From Ancylostoma caninum (lineage: Eukaryota; Nematoda; Chromadorea; Rhabditida; Ancylostomatidae): a stretch of 64,000 nt of DNA. A model generated the notes under the pieces. The model saw only the letters and a list, made by a program, of their open reading frames with translations. It was not told the origin of the DNA and ran no database searches. Numbering within the stretch: the stretch's first letter is position 1; every line of letters begins with the position of its first letter. The stretch is from positions 62,001 through 126,000 of the forward strand of contig JBAJFG010000152.1 of NCBI GenBank assembly GCA_037903475.1, given 5' to 3'. Positions 42,709 through 55,341 of the stretch are shown here, in pieces. A program made the translations under genes and the position numbers.

Positions 42709-43865
42709 ACGCGGGCGCCCTTATCACTACGCTGGACCGTCATGCGTTTCCCAACCTTTGGGTGCCGGCGCACCCTTATCACAGTGAAGGCCCCATCTCC
42801 CCCACTTCTGGGCGCCGGCGCACCCTTATCAGGTGGGCCCGTCTCCCCCACTTCTGGGCGCCGGCGCACCCTTATCACAGTGGTGGGCCCGTCTCCCCCA
42901 CTTCTGGGTGACGGCGCACCCTTATCACAGTGGTGGACCCGTCTCCCCCACTTCTGGGCGCCGGCGCACCCTTATCACAGTGCTGGACCCGTCTACCCCA
43001 CTTCTGGGCGCCGGCGCACCCTTATCACAGTGGTGGACCCGTCTCCCCCACTTCTGGGCGCCGGCGCACCCTTATCACAGTGGTGGGCCCGTCTCCCCCA
43101 CTTCTGGGCGACGGCGCACCCTTATCACAGTGGTGGCCCCATCTACCCCACTTCTGGGCGCCGGCACCCTTATCACAGTGGTGGACCCGTCTCCCCCACT
43201 TCTGGGCGCCGGCGCACCCTTATCACAGGGGTGGGCCCGTCTCCCCCACTTCTGGGCGCCGGCGCACCCTTATCACAGTGCTGGACCCGTCTACCCCACT
43301 TCTGGGCGCCGGCGCACCCTTATCACAGTGGTGGACCCGTCTCCCCCACTTCTGGGCGCCGGCGCACCCTTATCACAGTGGTGAGCCCGTCTCCCCCACT
43401 TCTGGGCGACGGCGCACCCTTATCACAGTGGTGGCCCCATCTACCCCACTTCTGGGCGCCGGCACCCTTATCACAGTGGTGGACCCGTCTCCCCCACTTC
43501 TGGGCGCCGGCGCACCCTTATCACAGGGGTGGGCCCGTCTCCCCCACTTCTGGGCGACGGCGCACCCTTATCACAGTGGTGGCCCCATCTACCCCACTTC
43601 TGGGCGCCGGTGCACCCTTATCACAGTGGTGGACCCGTCTCCCTTACTTCTGGGCGACGGCGCACCCTTATCACACTGGTGGCCCCATCTCCCCCACTTC
43701 TGGGCGCCGGTGCACCCTTATCACAGTGGTGGACCCGTCTTCCCTATCCCCCACTTCTGGGCGCCGGCGCACCCTTATCACAGTGGTGGACCCATCTCCC
43801 CCACTTCTGAGCGCTGGCGCACCCTTATCACAGTGGTGAACCGTCTCTTCCACTTTTCGACGCCG
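42709..43865 (+). repeat. 50-bp G+C-rich minisatellite, about 22 units
   Basis: The unit core is CTTCTGGGCGCCGGCGCACC followed by CTTATCACAGTGGTGGACCC and GTCTCCCCCA, repeated with point variants and a few 2-bp deletions. The left unit is the most diverged. Because 50 is not a multiple of three and the unit lacks stops, all three + frames stay open for long distances. The resulting proline-rich frames up to 383 codons look like artefacts. Confidence 0.92.
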
Positions 43866-44360
43866 GCGCAGCCCTTCTGTATTGACTCCATTGACGGACC
43901 CGTTGCACATTGTCCAACCTTCTCCTCGATCTCATCCCTACCCCACTCAAACATACCACACCCATTCCTAGGCTTTTATATGATCTCGCAATCACGATCA
44001 CTGACCAATTGTCGAATTCCGTAACGGTCTGACACACATACATAAAGACAGACATGAAAACAGACTAAGCCTGTTATTATAAGTCATATTTGCCAAAGGT
44101 AGATAACAGATGCACTGTCTTCAGATATGAGACCTTGTATAAGGAACAGGAATCGATTTGGAAAATTACCGTTGTTCTGAATTCTTAATTGGCAGTTTAC
44201 GTGTGTGCGTGCGTGTGTGCGCAAGAAACAGTCACTGTCGGCAAAAACTAACTACACCATCGTGTTCAGCGTTTCGAATTATATACGAGTGGTAAACTTT
44301 GAAAAACCTTGATTTAGGAGTGGTTTGGCTCACTTCAGTCATGTCCAGACATGTTAGGTC

Positions 44361-44724
44361 TTTTTTTGATTGATTGATTTATTACACAGGCGTGTACCCA
44401 TGTGCAAATTACAAACAAACATAAAAAGGAAAGCAACCTAGACAACTGAGATAATAGAACACAATTAATAGAACGATAAGAAAATCAACACAACACGCTA
44501 ATAAGTAGCTTCACTATTTCAGGATTGTAGATACTTATCTAGCATGCCTTTAAAGGCAGACAGTTTTGACGGGACAACCTGTTTCTTGCTGAGTTTTTCG
44601 AAATCGGTGGCAGCCCTGTTTGTGAAGAAATGTTTCCTAAGCAATTTTTTTGCATTCTGTAATGCTAGTTTCTTTCGTCCGTTCGGTCTTTTAATGACCG
44701 AAATTTGCTTACACCAGAGTTGGA
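44361..44724 (-). pseudogene. 5'-truncated non-LTR retrotransposon, 3' end
   Basis: The - strand reads FFTNRAATDFEKLSKK and ends LDKYLQS-stop at about 44535, the usual C-terminus of Jockey/CR1-like reverse transcriptase proteins. An AT-rich 3' UTR follows and ends in an ATCA repeat tail (44366-44381). Only the last 60 or so codons survive. Confidence 0.65.
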
Positions 44725-44729
44725 ATTAA

Positions 44730-45950
44730 TGAGATAAGCGTATGATCATGAGATTGTTTAATTGCGAGGGGTAAGATGTGTTCAGAAGGAAGAGAAGGAG
44801 CCAGACGGACGGGAAGTGGCACGGACGATAGATGCGCTGACAGGGATCTGAGAGGCTGGCTGCAGAGTTCCGGACGTCGACGACGACTTAGTGAGCGTCT
44901 CGTGGCGAAAGTGATGCTGCAGGACTTCGTGTGGCGCATTTTTTCCGTTGGAGGAGTACAGCACATGTCGCATTCTATCGTTGTGCGTGGTTACTAGCTG
45001 TTTGAAGCTGGCGGGGCCGACATCACCCTAAAAAACATCGGATTATCCCGATCCTGCACGATTGACGCTCACTGCATCGTCGTGAACGTCCGAAACTGTG
45101 CATCCAGCCATCCAGAGAGGTGTGCGAGCACTTAGTAACGGGGAAGATGCCACGTGGGATTCCACAGCAGCAAAATGGTGCGACTGCGCTCAATGAAATG
45201 AAAGATGTCGCTGCACGGGTCCGCACTAGCGAGGGTGGTGCGCCGAGCCCAAAAGAAGACCGAGAGTCCAGGTTTGCTGGACGATCAAGCTGGTTTACTT
45301 AATTTTGCACTCTCAGTGGGAATTTGAGACATGCGTACCAGTGGGAAGGCCATGGTACAGTACGCAAGATCGTGCCGAGGGCGGCTGTGATCTACCTCTG
45401 ACCACGTCCGCCCTATAGGCAATCGATGTGTTCGGCCTCGGAGGCAGCCTCAGTTTGACTACGCGTCGTCCACTTGGTGCGGTCTTTTCATCCCTATCAG
45501 TCAACTTTCTTAAGTGTTCCTTCATTTTAATACATTGCGTTCGTTTTACTTTCTCTCTCTCTCTCTTGTCTAGTTCATGTTATAACCATGAGACCATGGA
45601 TTCCTTTTTATCTAATCCATCAAGCCCGGCTCCACTACACTTGAAGTGATCGTTACCTAACGTTCCTCGCCTGTTCATCGCTCGCCTAATTCAACGCAGT
45701 TAATGTTACTACTAGGATTAATAAACCCTTATTGATTTTGTGCTAGGTTATTATTGATTTTATGCTAGCTTAATCTCATTGATGTTTTCACCAGAAGTTA
45801 TTTTATTTCCCGTGTGGCCCTGGGGATCGGATTGGACTCACTGAACCTCCGATGCGAAACAGGTGTGGACCCATGAGGGATGCAGCCGCGCATAATGCTG
45901 TGAGAAAATGGAACGTGTGCGTTATGAGAGGGTCTGAGGGAACTCGCGCT
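44730..45950. other. No gene recognised
   Basis: A CT-dinucleotide run lies near 45551-45567. No supported gene. Confidence 0.35.
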
Positions 45951-46440
45951 GGAGGACTTTGAGGAGGGGTACTCTGTGTTGGGTAGGTCAAAGAGAACAA
46001 ACACTGGAAAAGGGATTCAAGGAGGATTCTTCTGAGTTCAGGAGCTTGAGAGGAACTCGCATTGCACGATCACTTCAAAGAGGGATCCCCTAAGTTGATG
46101 TGGTCAAAGGGAACCCGTGTTCCAGGAGGAACATTGTGAAAAGGTTTTCTAAGTTGAGGTATAAGGAAACTTGCCTCACGATTACCTTTGAGGTGATGTC
46201 CTCTGATTTGAGAATGTCGGAGATAACAGCCATTGCAGGAGAAATCCAGAGAGGAGTCTTATGAATTAAGCAGATTGAGGGCAACCCACGTTGCAGCAAG
46301 ATTTTCAGGAGAGGTCTTCTGTGTTGAGAAGGTCGAAGGGAACCCACGTTGCACTGAGACTTTGTGGAGGGCTCCTTTGAATTGACTGCAGTCGGAGATG
46401 ATGGGTATGACATACTATGGCAAACCGCGACAACCGTGCA
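45950..46440. repeat. Degenerate tandem repeats, about 60-70 bp
   Basis: Recurrent blocks such as AAGTTGA-GGTCAAAGGGAACCC-TTGCA occur at irregular spacing. A closely similar block (GGGATCCCCTAAGTTGAT) recurs at 47785-47815 on the far side of the Tc1-like relic. Confidence 0.5.
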
Positions 46441-47039
46441 GGCCGACGCCAACTTACATGTCAACGGGTAGTGGAATATGCATGCAACCCAGTCTTCCGG
46501 AGCCCGCTCGGACAGAACATATTTCTATCCGAATACTACTGCTAACCTGATTATTTTTTATATAATGTACACAAGTTTTCTGTTCCTGAATGGATATTAC
46601 CGTGTGAATTTTTTCTTTTCTTCCAGTGCTACATTACGAAAGTTTTTAGTGTCAATAATTTTTTTTCAAATTGAATGAATATTCCTTGCAGATTTTCGGA
46701 TGATTTTTGACACTTGCATATTTATAGGGGATTTTGAAGTTTTGGTTATCAAAGGGGTTCCGCTTGTTTTTGGTTGGTCCGAGCAGGACAACATGCTTAG
46801 GCCTACTCAATATCTGTACATTCCAAATCAATTCATTCAGTTCTACTCAGGCATTTGTTGCCGGCGTACCCTACCATCACAGTTGAACGGCAGGGTAGCT
46901 AGAGAGACAGAACCAGGGAGAGTTTCACTCAGAAACGTCGGAACGCAAAAGTTATTCGGCAGCTGGCCGCTCTCTTCACCGTATCATAATTATAGACGCA
47001 CCTTAAATAAAAAATAAAACTTTGATGTCTTTCCGAGAG

Positions 47040-47715
47040 AAAATCCCGTTTCAATAGCGCAATGAGTAGCCGTAAGTGTGCTGCATATAAATGCAAGAAG
47101 CTACGGGGTTTGATGCTTTCTGAAGCTTAGCAAACGTGGATAAGAGCACTCCACGAGGACTGAGCAACCGCGCCACCAGGATTGCGATTGATCAGTTCTG
47201 TGTCGAGGGATATGGATGCCTACAGGGGAAGAAGAGGTCTGGAGGGCCTAAGAAGCTATTTTCGCAGAATGAACGTCGCATAGAGCGGCTTGTTTCAAAA
47301 AGGATGATCTCCACCAACCAAAGCCGCTCCATCGACTCCTGTGTCCAATACGACGGTCTGGAGGTCGATAAAACGGAACAGCAACATCGTCTGTTGTCGT
47401 CTCCGGCTCGTCCTTAACCTTACAGACGCTCAAGGCCGCCAGGATCCAGTTCGCTAAGAAAATATAGTGACGGACTGGTCAAAGGTATGGAAAAAACTTG
47501 AGATTTCCAGGAAGTCATCGGGATGTTTAGGTGATCTTTTCTGATGACAAGAAGTTCAGCCTCAATGGGCCAGATGGATCCGCGTATTACTGTAGGGACT
47601 TCCACAAGGAGCCGCTATACTTCAGCAAGCGGAATTTCGAAGGCGGCACAGTGACGGTCTAGGGCGGCTTCTATCAAGGAGGGAGGCTCGAGCTCGCCTT
47701 CATCTCTACCCATAT
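47040..47715 (+). pseudogene. Tc1/mariner-type transposase relic
   Basis: Three-frame reading recovers pieces of a Tc-type transposase: a helix-turn-helix-like N-terminus with GRP-like KKLFSQNERRIERLVSK (about 47245-47300), then VIFSDDKKFSLNGPDG with the second catalytic Asp (about 47530-47580), YFSKRNFEGGTVTV followed by an in-frame TAG where Trp is expected, and GGFYQGGRLELAFIS. Frameshifts and stops make it non-functional. Confidence 0.7.
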
Positions 47716-47984
47716 GAAGATTCTAGGAGGAGTCTTTTGAGTTCAGGAGCTTCTCGCATTGCACGATATCTTCAGAGAGGGATCCCCTAAGTTGATATGG
47801 TCAAAGGGAACCGCTTTGCTATAGCAGATAGCATCAGATAGCTTGTGTTGTCTCCAAATTCCCTAAAATATCCAAATTTAGATATATATATATATATATC
47901 CTAATTTAGATATATCCAATTTGGATATATCTATGTTAAAGGTTTTTAGCAGTCATATATAAAGGTCTATCCATTTTTGGCTCG

Positions 47985-49841
47985 ATGAAATTACCTAAAC
48001 CACCATTATTTCATCACCCATCCCAAATCAAATCGCTTATGGAACAAAAACAACGCCTCTTTCATATTTTAGAGAATCCTCTATCTAATCAACTGTACAA
48101 GAAAGTCTGCTCTGACATAGATCACCATTTGAAAAAGTTCTTGGCAAACCTAGAGCATCGCCTGGCCTCCAAAAAATCAATGAAAAAGTTACACAGATAT
48201 GTTCACTATAAGATTAATACGAGAACGTGTCTACCAATTCTCTGTGATTTACATGGAAAAGACTGTAAAAACGATGAAGAAAAAGCTGAAGCTTTTGCAG
48301 AATATTTTGCAAGTGTATTCACATTCGCAAGCCCCAATGAAAAATTTCAAGCTTTCCTATTCCAAATCTTCACACATGCAACAATATCGCTTTCAATACG
48401 GACGAAGTAATGACTATCCTGAAAAACCTCAAACCCTCCTGCACTGAATTATACGATGATATTCCACAAATCGTTTATCAGAAATGTGCGAGCACTCTCT
48501 CAAAGCCTCTCACTCATATATTCAACCTCTCTATTCATTTTGGGGAAGTGCCAAGCTTATGGAAAGAAGCCATTGTTATAGGAATACCTAAAAAGCCAAC
48601 TGCTCATATGGTCACAGAATTTTGCCCCATTAGCTTGAATCTCACACCCATCAGAATCATGGAAAAAATTATACGCGAAAAGCTACTGTCTTGGCTCCGA
48701 AAATGTCACAGAATTCCTACAGAACAACACAGCTTTCTACCTGGGAAGTCAACCACGACAAATTTGATAGATAGTCTGTTTGACTGGAGAAAAGCTCAAA
48801 ACGATGGAAAATCTGTAGACATCATATATTTCGACTTTTCCAAGGCCTTCGACAAGGTTCCCCACTCTGCGCTTATCCATAAACTAAAGTGTCTGGGAAT
48901 ATCCGGCAAACTCCTGAATTGGTTGAAATCTTACCTATAAGATCGACATATGACTCTAAGAGTTAGACAGCGATTCTCCAATAGATATTCATGTACCATT
49001 GGAGTACCGCAGGGGGGAGCATTGTCAACACTGCTATTCCTCATGTATACCATTGATCTACCGTAATTACTTAAAACTTCTCCCGTGAGAAACTCATTAC
49101 TGGACCTTGCAGTGGGAGCTACCCACCAATCCTAACGAATGCTCTTTTTTGCACCTCGGCGATTGCGACTCACCTGGCTATATCATAAATGGAGTAAAAA
49201 TGAATCAATGTCAACATGCTAATGGCATTTTGATAGATACCCAGCTTAGATTTTCTGACCATATTGACGCCGTTGTTAAGAGAGCATATTCCACCCTTTT
49301 CACTATCTTCCGTAGTGTTCACTGCTCCTACCATACTATTTTAACTAAACTCTATAAAGCATATGTGCTACCACACTTGGAATACTGCTCTCAAATGTGG
49401 AATCCCACTCTTACAAAAGATATAGAAAAGATTGAAAGAGTCCAACACACATTCACGCGTTTAATATTTCATAGGTGTTTTCGTAGATCAGTTCCACGAA
49501 ATCTTCCTGAGTATAACAACCGCCTTAAGACCTTAGGTCTAAGAAGTTTACAAAGGCGGAGATTGTTTTTTGACCTGGTTTTCTGTTTCCGTATCCTACA
49601 TAAAGAAATTGGATCTAATGCGAGTAAATATTGGATATTTAGACAAACATCCACGAGATTAGATGGATTTAATCTACATTATGCGAAGCCCAACCGTCAC
49701 AACATCTCTGCTCTGCTAAACTTTGTACTTTACCGTTGTACTAGACTCTTTCAACGCCTATCTCCTGAAGTTCTCTCATCTGAAAATAGTAAAATTTTCA
49801 GGAAAAAAACTTCTGAAAACGAATATGAACCGTTTCTTTGA
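47985..49841 (+). pseudogene. CR1/Jockey-like LINE reverse transcriptase relic
   Basis: The pieces run in order with a frameshift near 48400 and stops near 48940 and 49064. The first (47985-48410) is the region before the RT. The second (48410-48940) contains DFSKAFDKVPHSALI, the RT motif A. The third (about 48950-49060) contains GVPQGGALSTLLFLMYTIDL, motif B. The fourth (49107-49841) contains AYVLPHLEYCSQMWNP, typical of the C-terminal part. The segment that should carry the YADD catalytic box is missing between about 49064 and 49107. Dead element, class firm, clade less so. Confidence 0.8.
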
Positions 49842-49895
49842 TGGCATTTAACACACTAGAATTCATCTTCCACTTATTCAGATATATGCGCTAAC

Positions 49896-50164
49896 CAGTG
49901 GCGGACGCAGAAAGTGGGCGGGAGGGGGGGCGTGGGAAGAAAAGTGGGGTCTCCGCCGTTTTGGGGACCCAGACGGAAAATAAAATTAATAATAATATTA
50001 ATTATAATAATAAACAATAAATAAAAAATATATTAAAAATAATAATAAAAATAAACAATTAAAAATAAACTAACACAAGATTTTTATTTGTATTGTAAAG
50101 TAATTTCGAAAATTTGGCGACCCATTCTCGGGGGGGGGCGCGCCCCCCCCTGCGTCCGCCACTG
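49896..50164. mobile_element. hAT-type MITE with G-run and C-run ends, copy 2
   Basis: Nearly identical to 19882-20164, differing mainly in the length of the C run. A perfect 8-bp duplication, GCGCTAAC, lies at 49888-49895 and 50165-50172. Confidence 0.88.
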
Positions 50165-50571
50165 GCGCTAACTACTCTCACATGGAGCTAAGACGTATTT
50201 GAGAACCCATTCACAAGAACCTGATGAGGATTTTTTTTTACCATTTTGAACATATCGATTTCTTATCATCTATTTCTGTTTCAGGCTCACTCTTCCAACA
50301 TGTTTTATACAATCGAAATCACGAATGCCGTTGAAATTATGGCAAATTCTCCGAAAATTCATTGATCAATGCATTAGACCCACATTTCCTTGCCTTTTTC
50401 ATTGCTTGCATTAATGGATATTTTTTCTTGTTTTGTATTTTGCTTCCTCTACAAGTTTGACAGCATTGCCTGCTCATCAAAATAGATCCATCCCTTGAAT
50501 AACATTAGCCTGCAGCCCAAAATTTCCTTTTTTGGCTTCGAGATCCCTTTCCTCCTGAGGCTAAACATCTG

Positions 50572-50945
50572 GGCCGGTAGTAATCCACCCCGTAAGTTGC
50601 CAACTCGCGGTGGCACCAGGGTGCGACATCAGTGGCAGCCGGAACGGTGCGGAGGCACCTCAATCAATAAAAACTCCTGAATTTTGCAACTTTACCTCAC
50701 ACGGGTACTATCTCTGTGACCTTGTTTTACACCCGGTACAGTGTTTAGATGTCCTTGTTTCATACAGCCGTGCGCAAATATTCGGAAACTCCAGCTGCCT
50801 ACGATGTCGCGATGTCTGTGGACGTCACCGAGGTTGCCACCTCAAGGTGGCACCCTAGGTGGCAACTGGTGAGCGCTGCGAAAGAGTGTGCTGGGAGGGA
50901 GGTTCCTTCGTCGGCAGGTCGGACATGTCCTAGGGCATGTCCGAG
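50572..50945 (+). repeat. Dispersed repeat family B, copy 2
   Basis: It shares GCCGGTAGTAATCCACCCCG, the AGGTGGCA blocks and the GCAGGTCGGACAT block with 40641-41003. In this copy the last block is a hairpin (TCGGACATG ... CATGTCCGA). Confidence 0.5.
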
Positions 50946-53496
50946 GTCGTACCATGACCGTGGCTACGACCATCTTGGCGCAACCCACGCAACAGTTGAG
51001 CGCGCAGTCGACTTTCTCCTAAATTTGGGTGGTGGTCCTTTGCGAAACTTTTTTTTCGAAATTTCCGAATACCAATCTGCAAGAACTTGATCGTGCTCCT
51101 GACTCCCATAGAATCCGCATTGTGCCTGTTTTTTTTACTAGCGTGTGCTTCTGTTAAGAGATCCCCTTAGGTAGTGACTAAGATTCTACTGTCTTCGTAT
51201 TGTACTTTTATTCTTCGTTATGTAAAAATACGTGCAGCTATATTTGTTTTATTTCAGCTGAGAAGTGCCATTCACCATCCAAGGAAAGGAAGCCAAAAAA
51301 AGAGTCAGGTTTACCGTCACCTCCGTCGAAACAGAGGCAGTAGTTTGTTTGTTAACTAATTTATTTGAAGTTTTTTTTTTGTATAATTCCATATCCGTCC
51401 TGTTTGAGGTTTTGAGGTGCTGGTCTCGAAAATAGCATCCATTTAGTACGGATTTACTATTATAGAAGACTATTAATCTTGCCAAGTTTGACGGTAGATG
51501 TCACGATGAATGCGCGAGTTACGTACATTAATTATAAGAATATTTTGACAAGTTGGCCCAAAAACCACTTGTACTGAATCATTATCATTATTATTTATTC
51601 AACTTCTTCACTGGAAGGATGATGCTGGTTAACGCTTAGAAGTCACATTTTTCAGGGGCTAGTCTTCGAATACGGAGTGTTAGGTGTATTTATATACCCA
51701 ACAATAACAGTTGAGCTAAGTATTAATCTCCCCTCTCCCTCTCAACCTTTCTCTTCTTTCCCTAAAAATTGAAGCAGACCCTAAAAGACCTTTTAAGACA
51801 CGAATATTGCTCTGAAACATGTCTAATCACCACTCACGTGTTAAACAAGCCATATCGCTCCCTTCAGTATCGATTTGCCGTCGAATATGGGGCTAGTGGT
51901 GTACTTGCAGCCCGCCAATGCATTTGATTTCACGCTTGATTTTTGATTATTCGATCTTTCTTGCTTCCTCAGGGAAGAACTTGTTAACAACTTTTTTCTT
52001 GACAAGCATTAGGCGCCCGTTGTCCTTTAACCCTGAATTCGAGGATAGCATTGTTGTTCACACTTTCGTTTTCCTTCATCTATCGCAGTTACAAAAGTTA
52101 CCGCTGCTGATTCTGGGAATGAGTACTTCAAATTTTCTTGAACAATATTTAGGGTTTCCGAAGCACTTTTAAATGTTTTCTCACAGTGCGTTCTCTTCCC
52201 AGGTTAGTGTAGCTGTTGACTCTTCCACTGAGTCTCAGGATCCACAGTATATTATGCCGGAGTTGTGACTGGTGAGCTTTGCAAGCGGCTTTATGCTTGC
52301 TTAGCAAAGCTCAGCACTTACTGATCCGAAAATCTAACCTCATCCAGTCCTCACAAGCACCTCATCCCTTCTACTCTTGCACTGCATCACGCACCTCTCA
52401 GTCGATGATCAGGAAACATTAGCGATTTGTCCTAGTCGGCGTGATTGGCAATAGGGCAGGAAACTAACTCTGACTACAAGACCTTGTACATATATCCAGA
52501 TTTCGTCCAAAAGCTATGAATCCTGATGGTCGTGCAGAACATTTTGGAGCAAGTTTATAACAATTCTGTGGTCTAACTATCTATCTAAATTTTCTTTCCA
52601 AAATAAGAAAAGGAAAAGAAATCTCCCATAAATGCCTTTTGTACTCCATATATTTGCGGCTGCACAATTAACCTGTAAACTTTCCCATCAGGACACTGAA
52701 CATTTACCTTTGGCCCGCAACATATTATGTTATAGTCTGCGTTATTGTGGTTTAGAACCTATGGCCTTTCCTGTAGAGGAAAAAAAAAACAAAGTTCAAT
52801 CCATTATGTGTATAATCTGCCCTAGACTGGGATTATATCCATGCTGATACCATTACGCTCCCTATTCACAGCATTGAACCTGTTTCTGTCAAAGAAGTGG
52901 ACATCACTTTTGAATCGCTAATCGTTGAATATCACTGTCTAGCCGGGTTTTTGTTTACGCATAAGTGACGCCTGAGCAAAATTTGGAAAGAAAAGTGCAC
53001 CTTGCTCATAGAATTCAGCGACGTACTTCTGAATATAAAACCACACATGATTAGGCGTTCGAGCTAGAAGGCGCTGCTCTGCATACTCCAACAATGGCCG
53101 AGTTGGAATTAGCAATTAGCACAGGAAAAACCTCGATTCTTAAAGTTACACTTTTCGTGCTCTAGTGATAATCCCCTGCTCGATTCGCATTCAACCCCAG
53201 AAACACGTCTGCGTACGGGTATTCCTTATCAAGTCCCTGTTCACTATTATTTGTGATGGAGTTATCAAAGTTCATATAGTGTCACCATTATGTTGTGTTA
53301 TTGATAATGGTATTGTTTGTGTAATTGATAATGTTACTGTTCGATAAAGCTTTATTAGCAAAACTGTTAGACATCGTTGAGGTACACGAAAATAAGTTTG
53401 TCAGGGTAAGTTAAAGTTAGTTAAACTAAACTAATAGTTAAACTTATTTAACTCTCAAAAACTATTAGTAATACCTGTTATCGTTCTAGAACACGT
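50946..53496. other. No gene recognised
   Basis: A short perfect-arm hairpin (TGAGCTTTGC ... GCAAAGCTCA) lies at 52273-52313. Otherwise only short frames of low coding quality. Confidence 0.4.
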
Positions 53497-55087
53497 CTAA
53501 TTAGATATGTGACTAGTCAAATAATCTCTTATATTCCGTCGACCCTCTGGTGGATGTGCCATTTGAGCCAACCTTCTGCCCAGACGGCGCAAAGGACGAC
53601 ATCGCATGGCAATCATGATGTTGTGCAGTACTGCGCACGCCATAACAACTTGAGCGGCTTTCTCTGGTTCAAGACGCATTGTCGTCTCCAAAATTTTGAA
53701 GCGTCCCTTCCACCGCCCAAACACGCACTCCACTATCACCCTCATCTTCTTGTGGGTTTCGTTAAACCGGTGTTGGGCTTCAGTTTGGGGGTTCCTGAAC
53801 GGCGTCAAGATCTCGTTGCTGTTGGAGAACCCAGAGTCACCAACCAAGCAGAATCCGCTGGGCACTCTCCCCTCACTGAACGCTTCATGTACTCTGCTGA
53901 GGTTGTACACTGTGGAGTCATGTACAGAGCCGGAAAAATTGCTGTTCACATACATGAATCTTCCGCGAGCATCGACGACTGCAAGCACATTCAGGGCGCA
54001 GTACCTCTTCCTTCAGTAGTACTCTCATCCTGAATGTGGTGGTCTCAGAATGGGTAGTAGGCTTCCGTCGATTGCTCCGATGACACTAGGCAGAAGACCC
54101 AAGCGCGCAAATCCATCGGCTTTTCTCCTGCAGTATGCGGCGTCATTAATTCGGCAATTGAGGAACTTGTCCACTATTGCTGGGTAGTTGAGGGCTGTCA
54201 CAAACTCCTTGATGGCATTGGAGACGGTCTTCTGGCATATTCCTAAAGTGTCAGCGAGCACCGTCTGATGCGTGTTTGTGGCCAGATAGCGTAACCCAAT
54301 GACCACCTGAAATATAACGAACTGATTTTCTTCAAATATTACCTCTGTAATTGGTCTGGTTTTCTTTCCCACCGTCATAAATCACCGCCAAAAACGATGG
54401 GAACCAGTTCTCGCCTTTTGTGAAATTAATCGCGGTTGCTCAGGTTGGCTAAAGATTAACCTCTTCGCTAAGAAATATCAAAAATCGCACCGAGAAATGT
54501 CGGGGACCAGTTCTCGCCTTTCCCAAAAAATTATTTTGGTGGCCCCTTATCAACAGACATTCATTCTTGAGCTAAGGAAAACGAATAATTGCACTTGAAG
54601 ACATCGGGAACCAGTTCTCGCACTGTGTAATATCAACTGCGACAGTGCAGTTTCTTCCTATGTTGAGTTGCTAATCGGTGCTACACAAGGATGAAGGACT
54701 ATTTCAGGCTATAGATGCTACTTCAACGTACAATATGATGAGAACCGGATATTACTAATATCGAAAGATAGGGCGTGGCTATTAACTGCAAGTAATAGAG
54801 TCACAAAATATCGACAAAAACGAAATCGTTAAATTTACGGCTTCTGTTCGGCACATTTTGCTACGTACCTTATTCCCCAGATCTACGCTCCAGTTAGGAG
54901 TACTGTCGTTATTCATGAGTGGCGCAACAAGGCTGCAGAGTCGCCGCAGATGTAGTTCTCTCATCCTATATTTGCTCCGCCGAATGTTCTCATTGCTGTG
55001 AAACAGGCGAAGAGGATGAAGGCGGTGGTACTCCAAGTTTGGGCGACGGCGCCTCACAGAATCGTTCAACATAAATAGCGGCTGCAC
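53497..55087 (-). pseudogene. PIF/Harbinger (HARBI1-like) DDE transposase, two in-frame stops
   Basis: The 5' exon (54869-55087) has a helical region (YRMRELHLRRLCSLVAPL) and ends at donor GTACGT. An acceptor (ATATTTCAG) near 54308 rejoins it in phase with VVIGLRYLATNTHQTV. The catalytic core follows: GAIDGS (first Asp), LVGDSGFS (second Asp) and ECVFGRWKGRF (Glu), then HNIM. All three acidic residues are present, but two TGA codons separate the first Asp block from the second (about 54025 and 54013). It is either a recently dead element or a domesticated gene with an error. It lacks an identified partner Myb-like protein. Confidence 0.75.
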
Positions 55088-55341
55088 CTGCAAATTGGTG
55101 AATAGTAATTAAAGCGGTCATAATCATTTGCGGCCATTAAACATGCATTTAACATCAGAAATAGTGACATTGTGACTAGTTTTCTCATCCAATAAAACAC
55201 CAGATAACGGAAGACAAGTTAATAATCAAACGAGAAATGATCGCGATCCGCGTAACATCGGAAATTCTTCCGGTTGATCAATGTCCACTCAACCATCGAT
55301 CAAACGTTCTGGAGTCATCCATGGAAACTTCCAGGAACGAT

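Noticed and set aside
42688..44024. Proline-rich frames of 383, 364 and 183 codons
   Set aside because: They arise in all three frames from a stop-free 50-bp minisatellite and have no independent coding support.
53509..54033. 174-codon + frame
   Set aside because: It is antisense to the Harbinger transposase exon, which has clear DDE motifs on the - strand.
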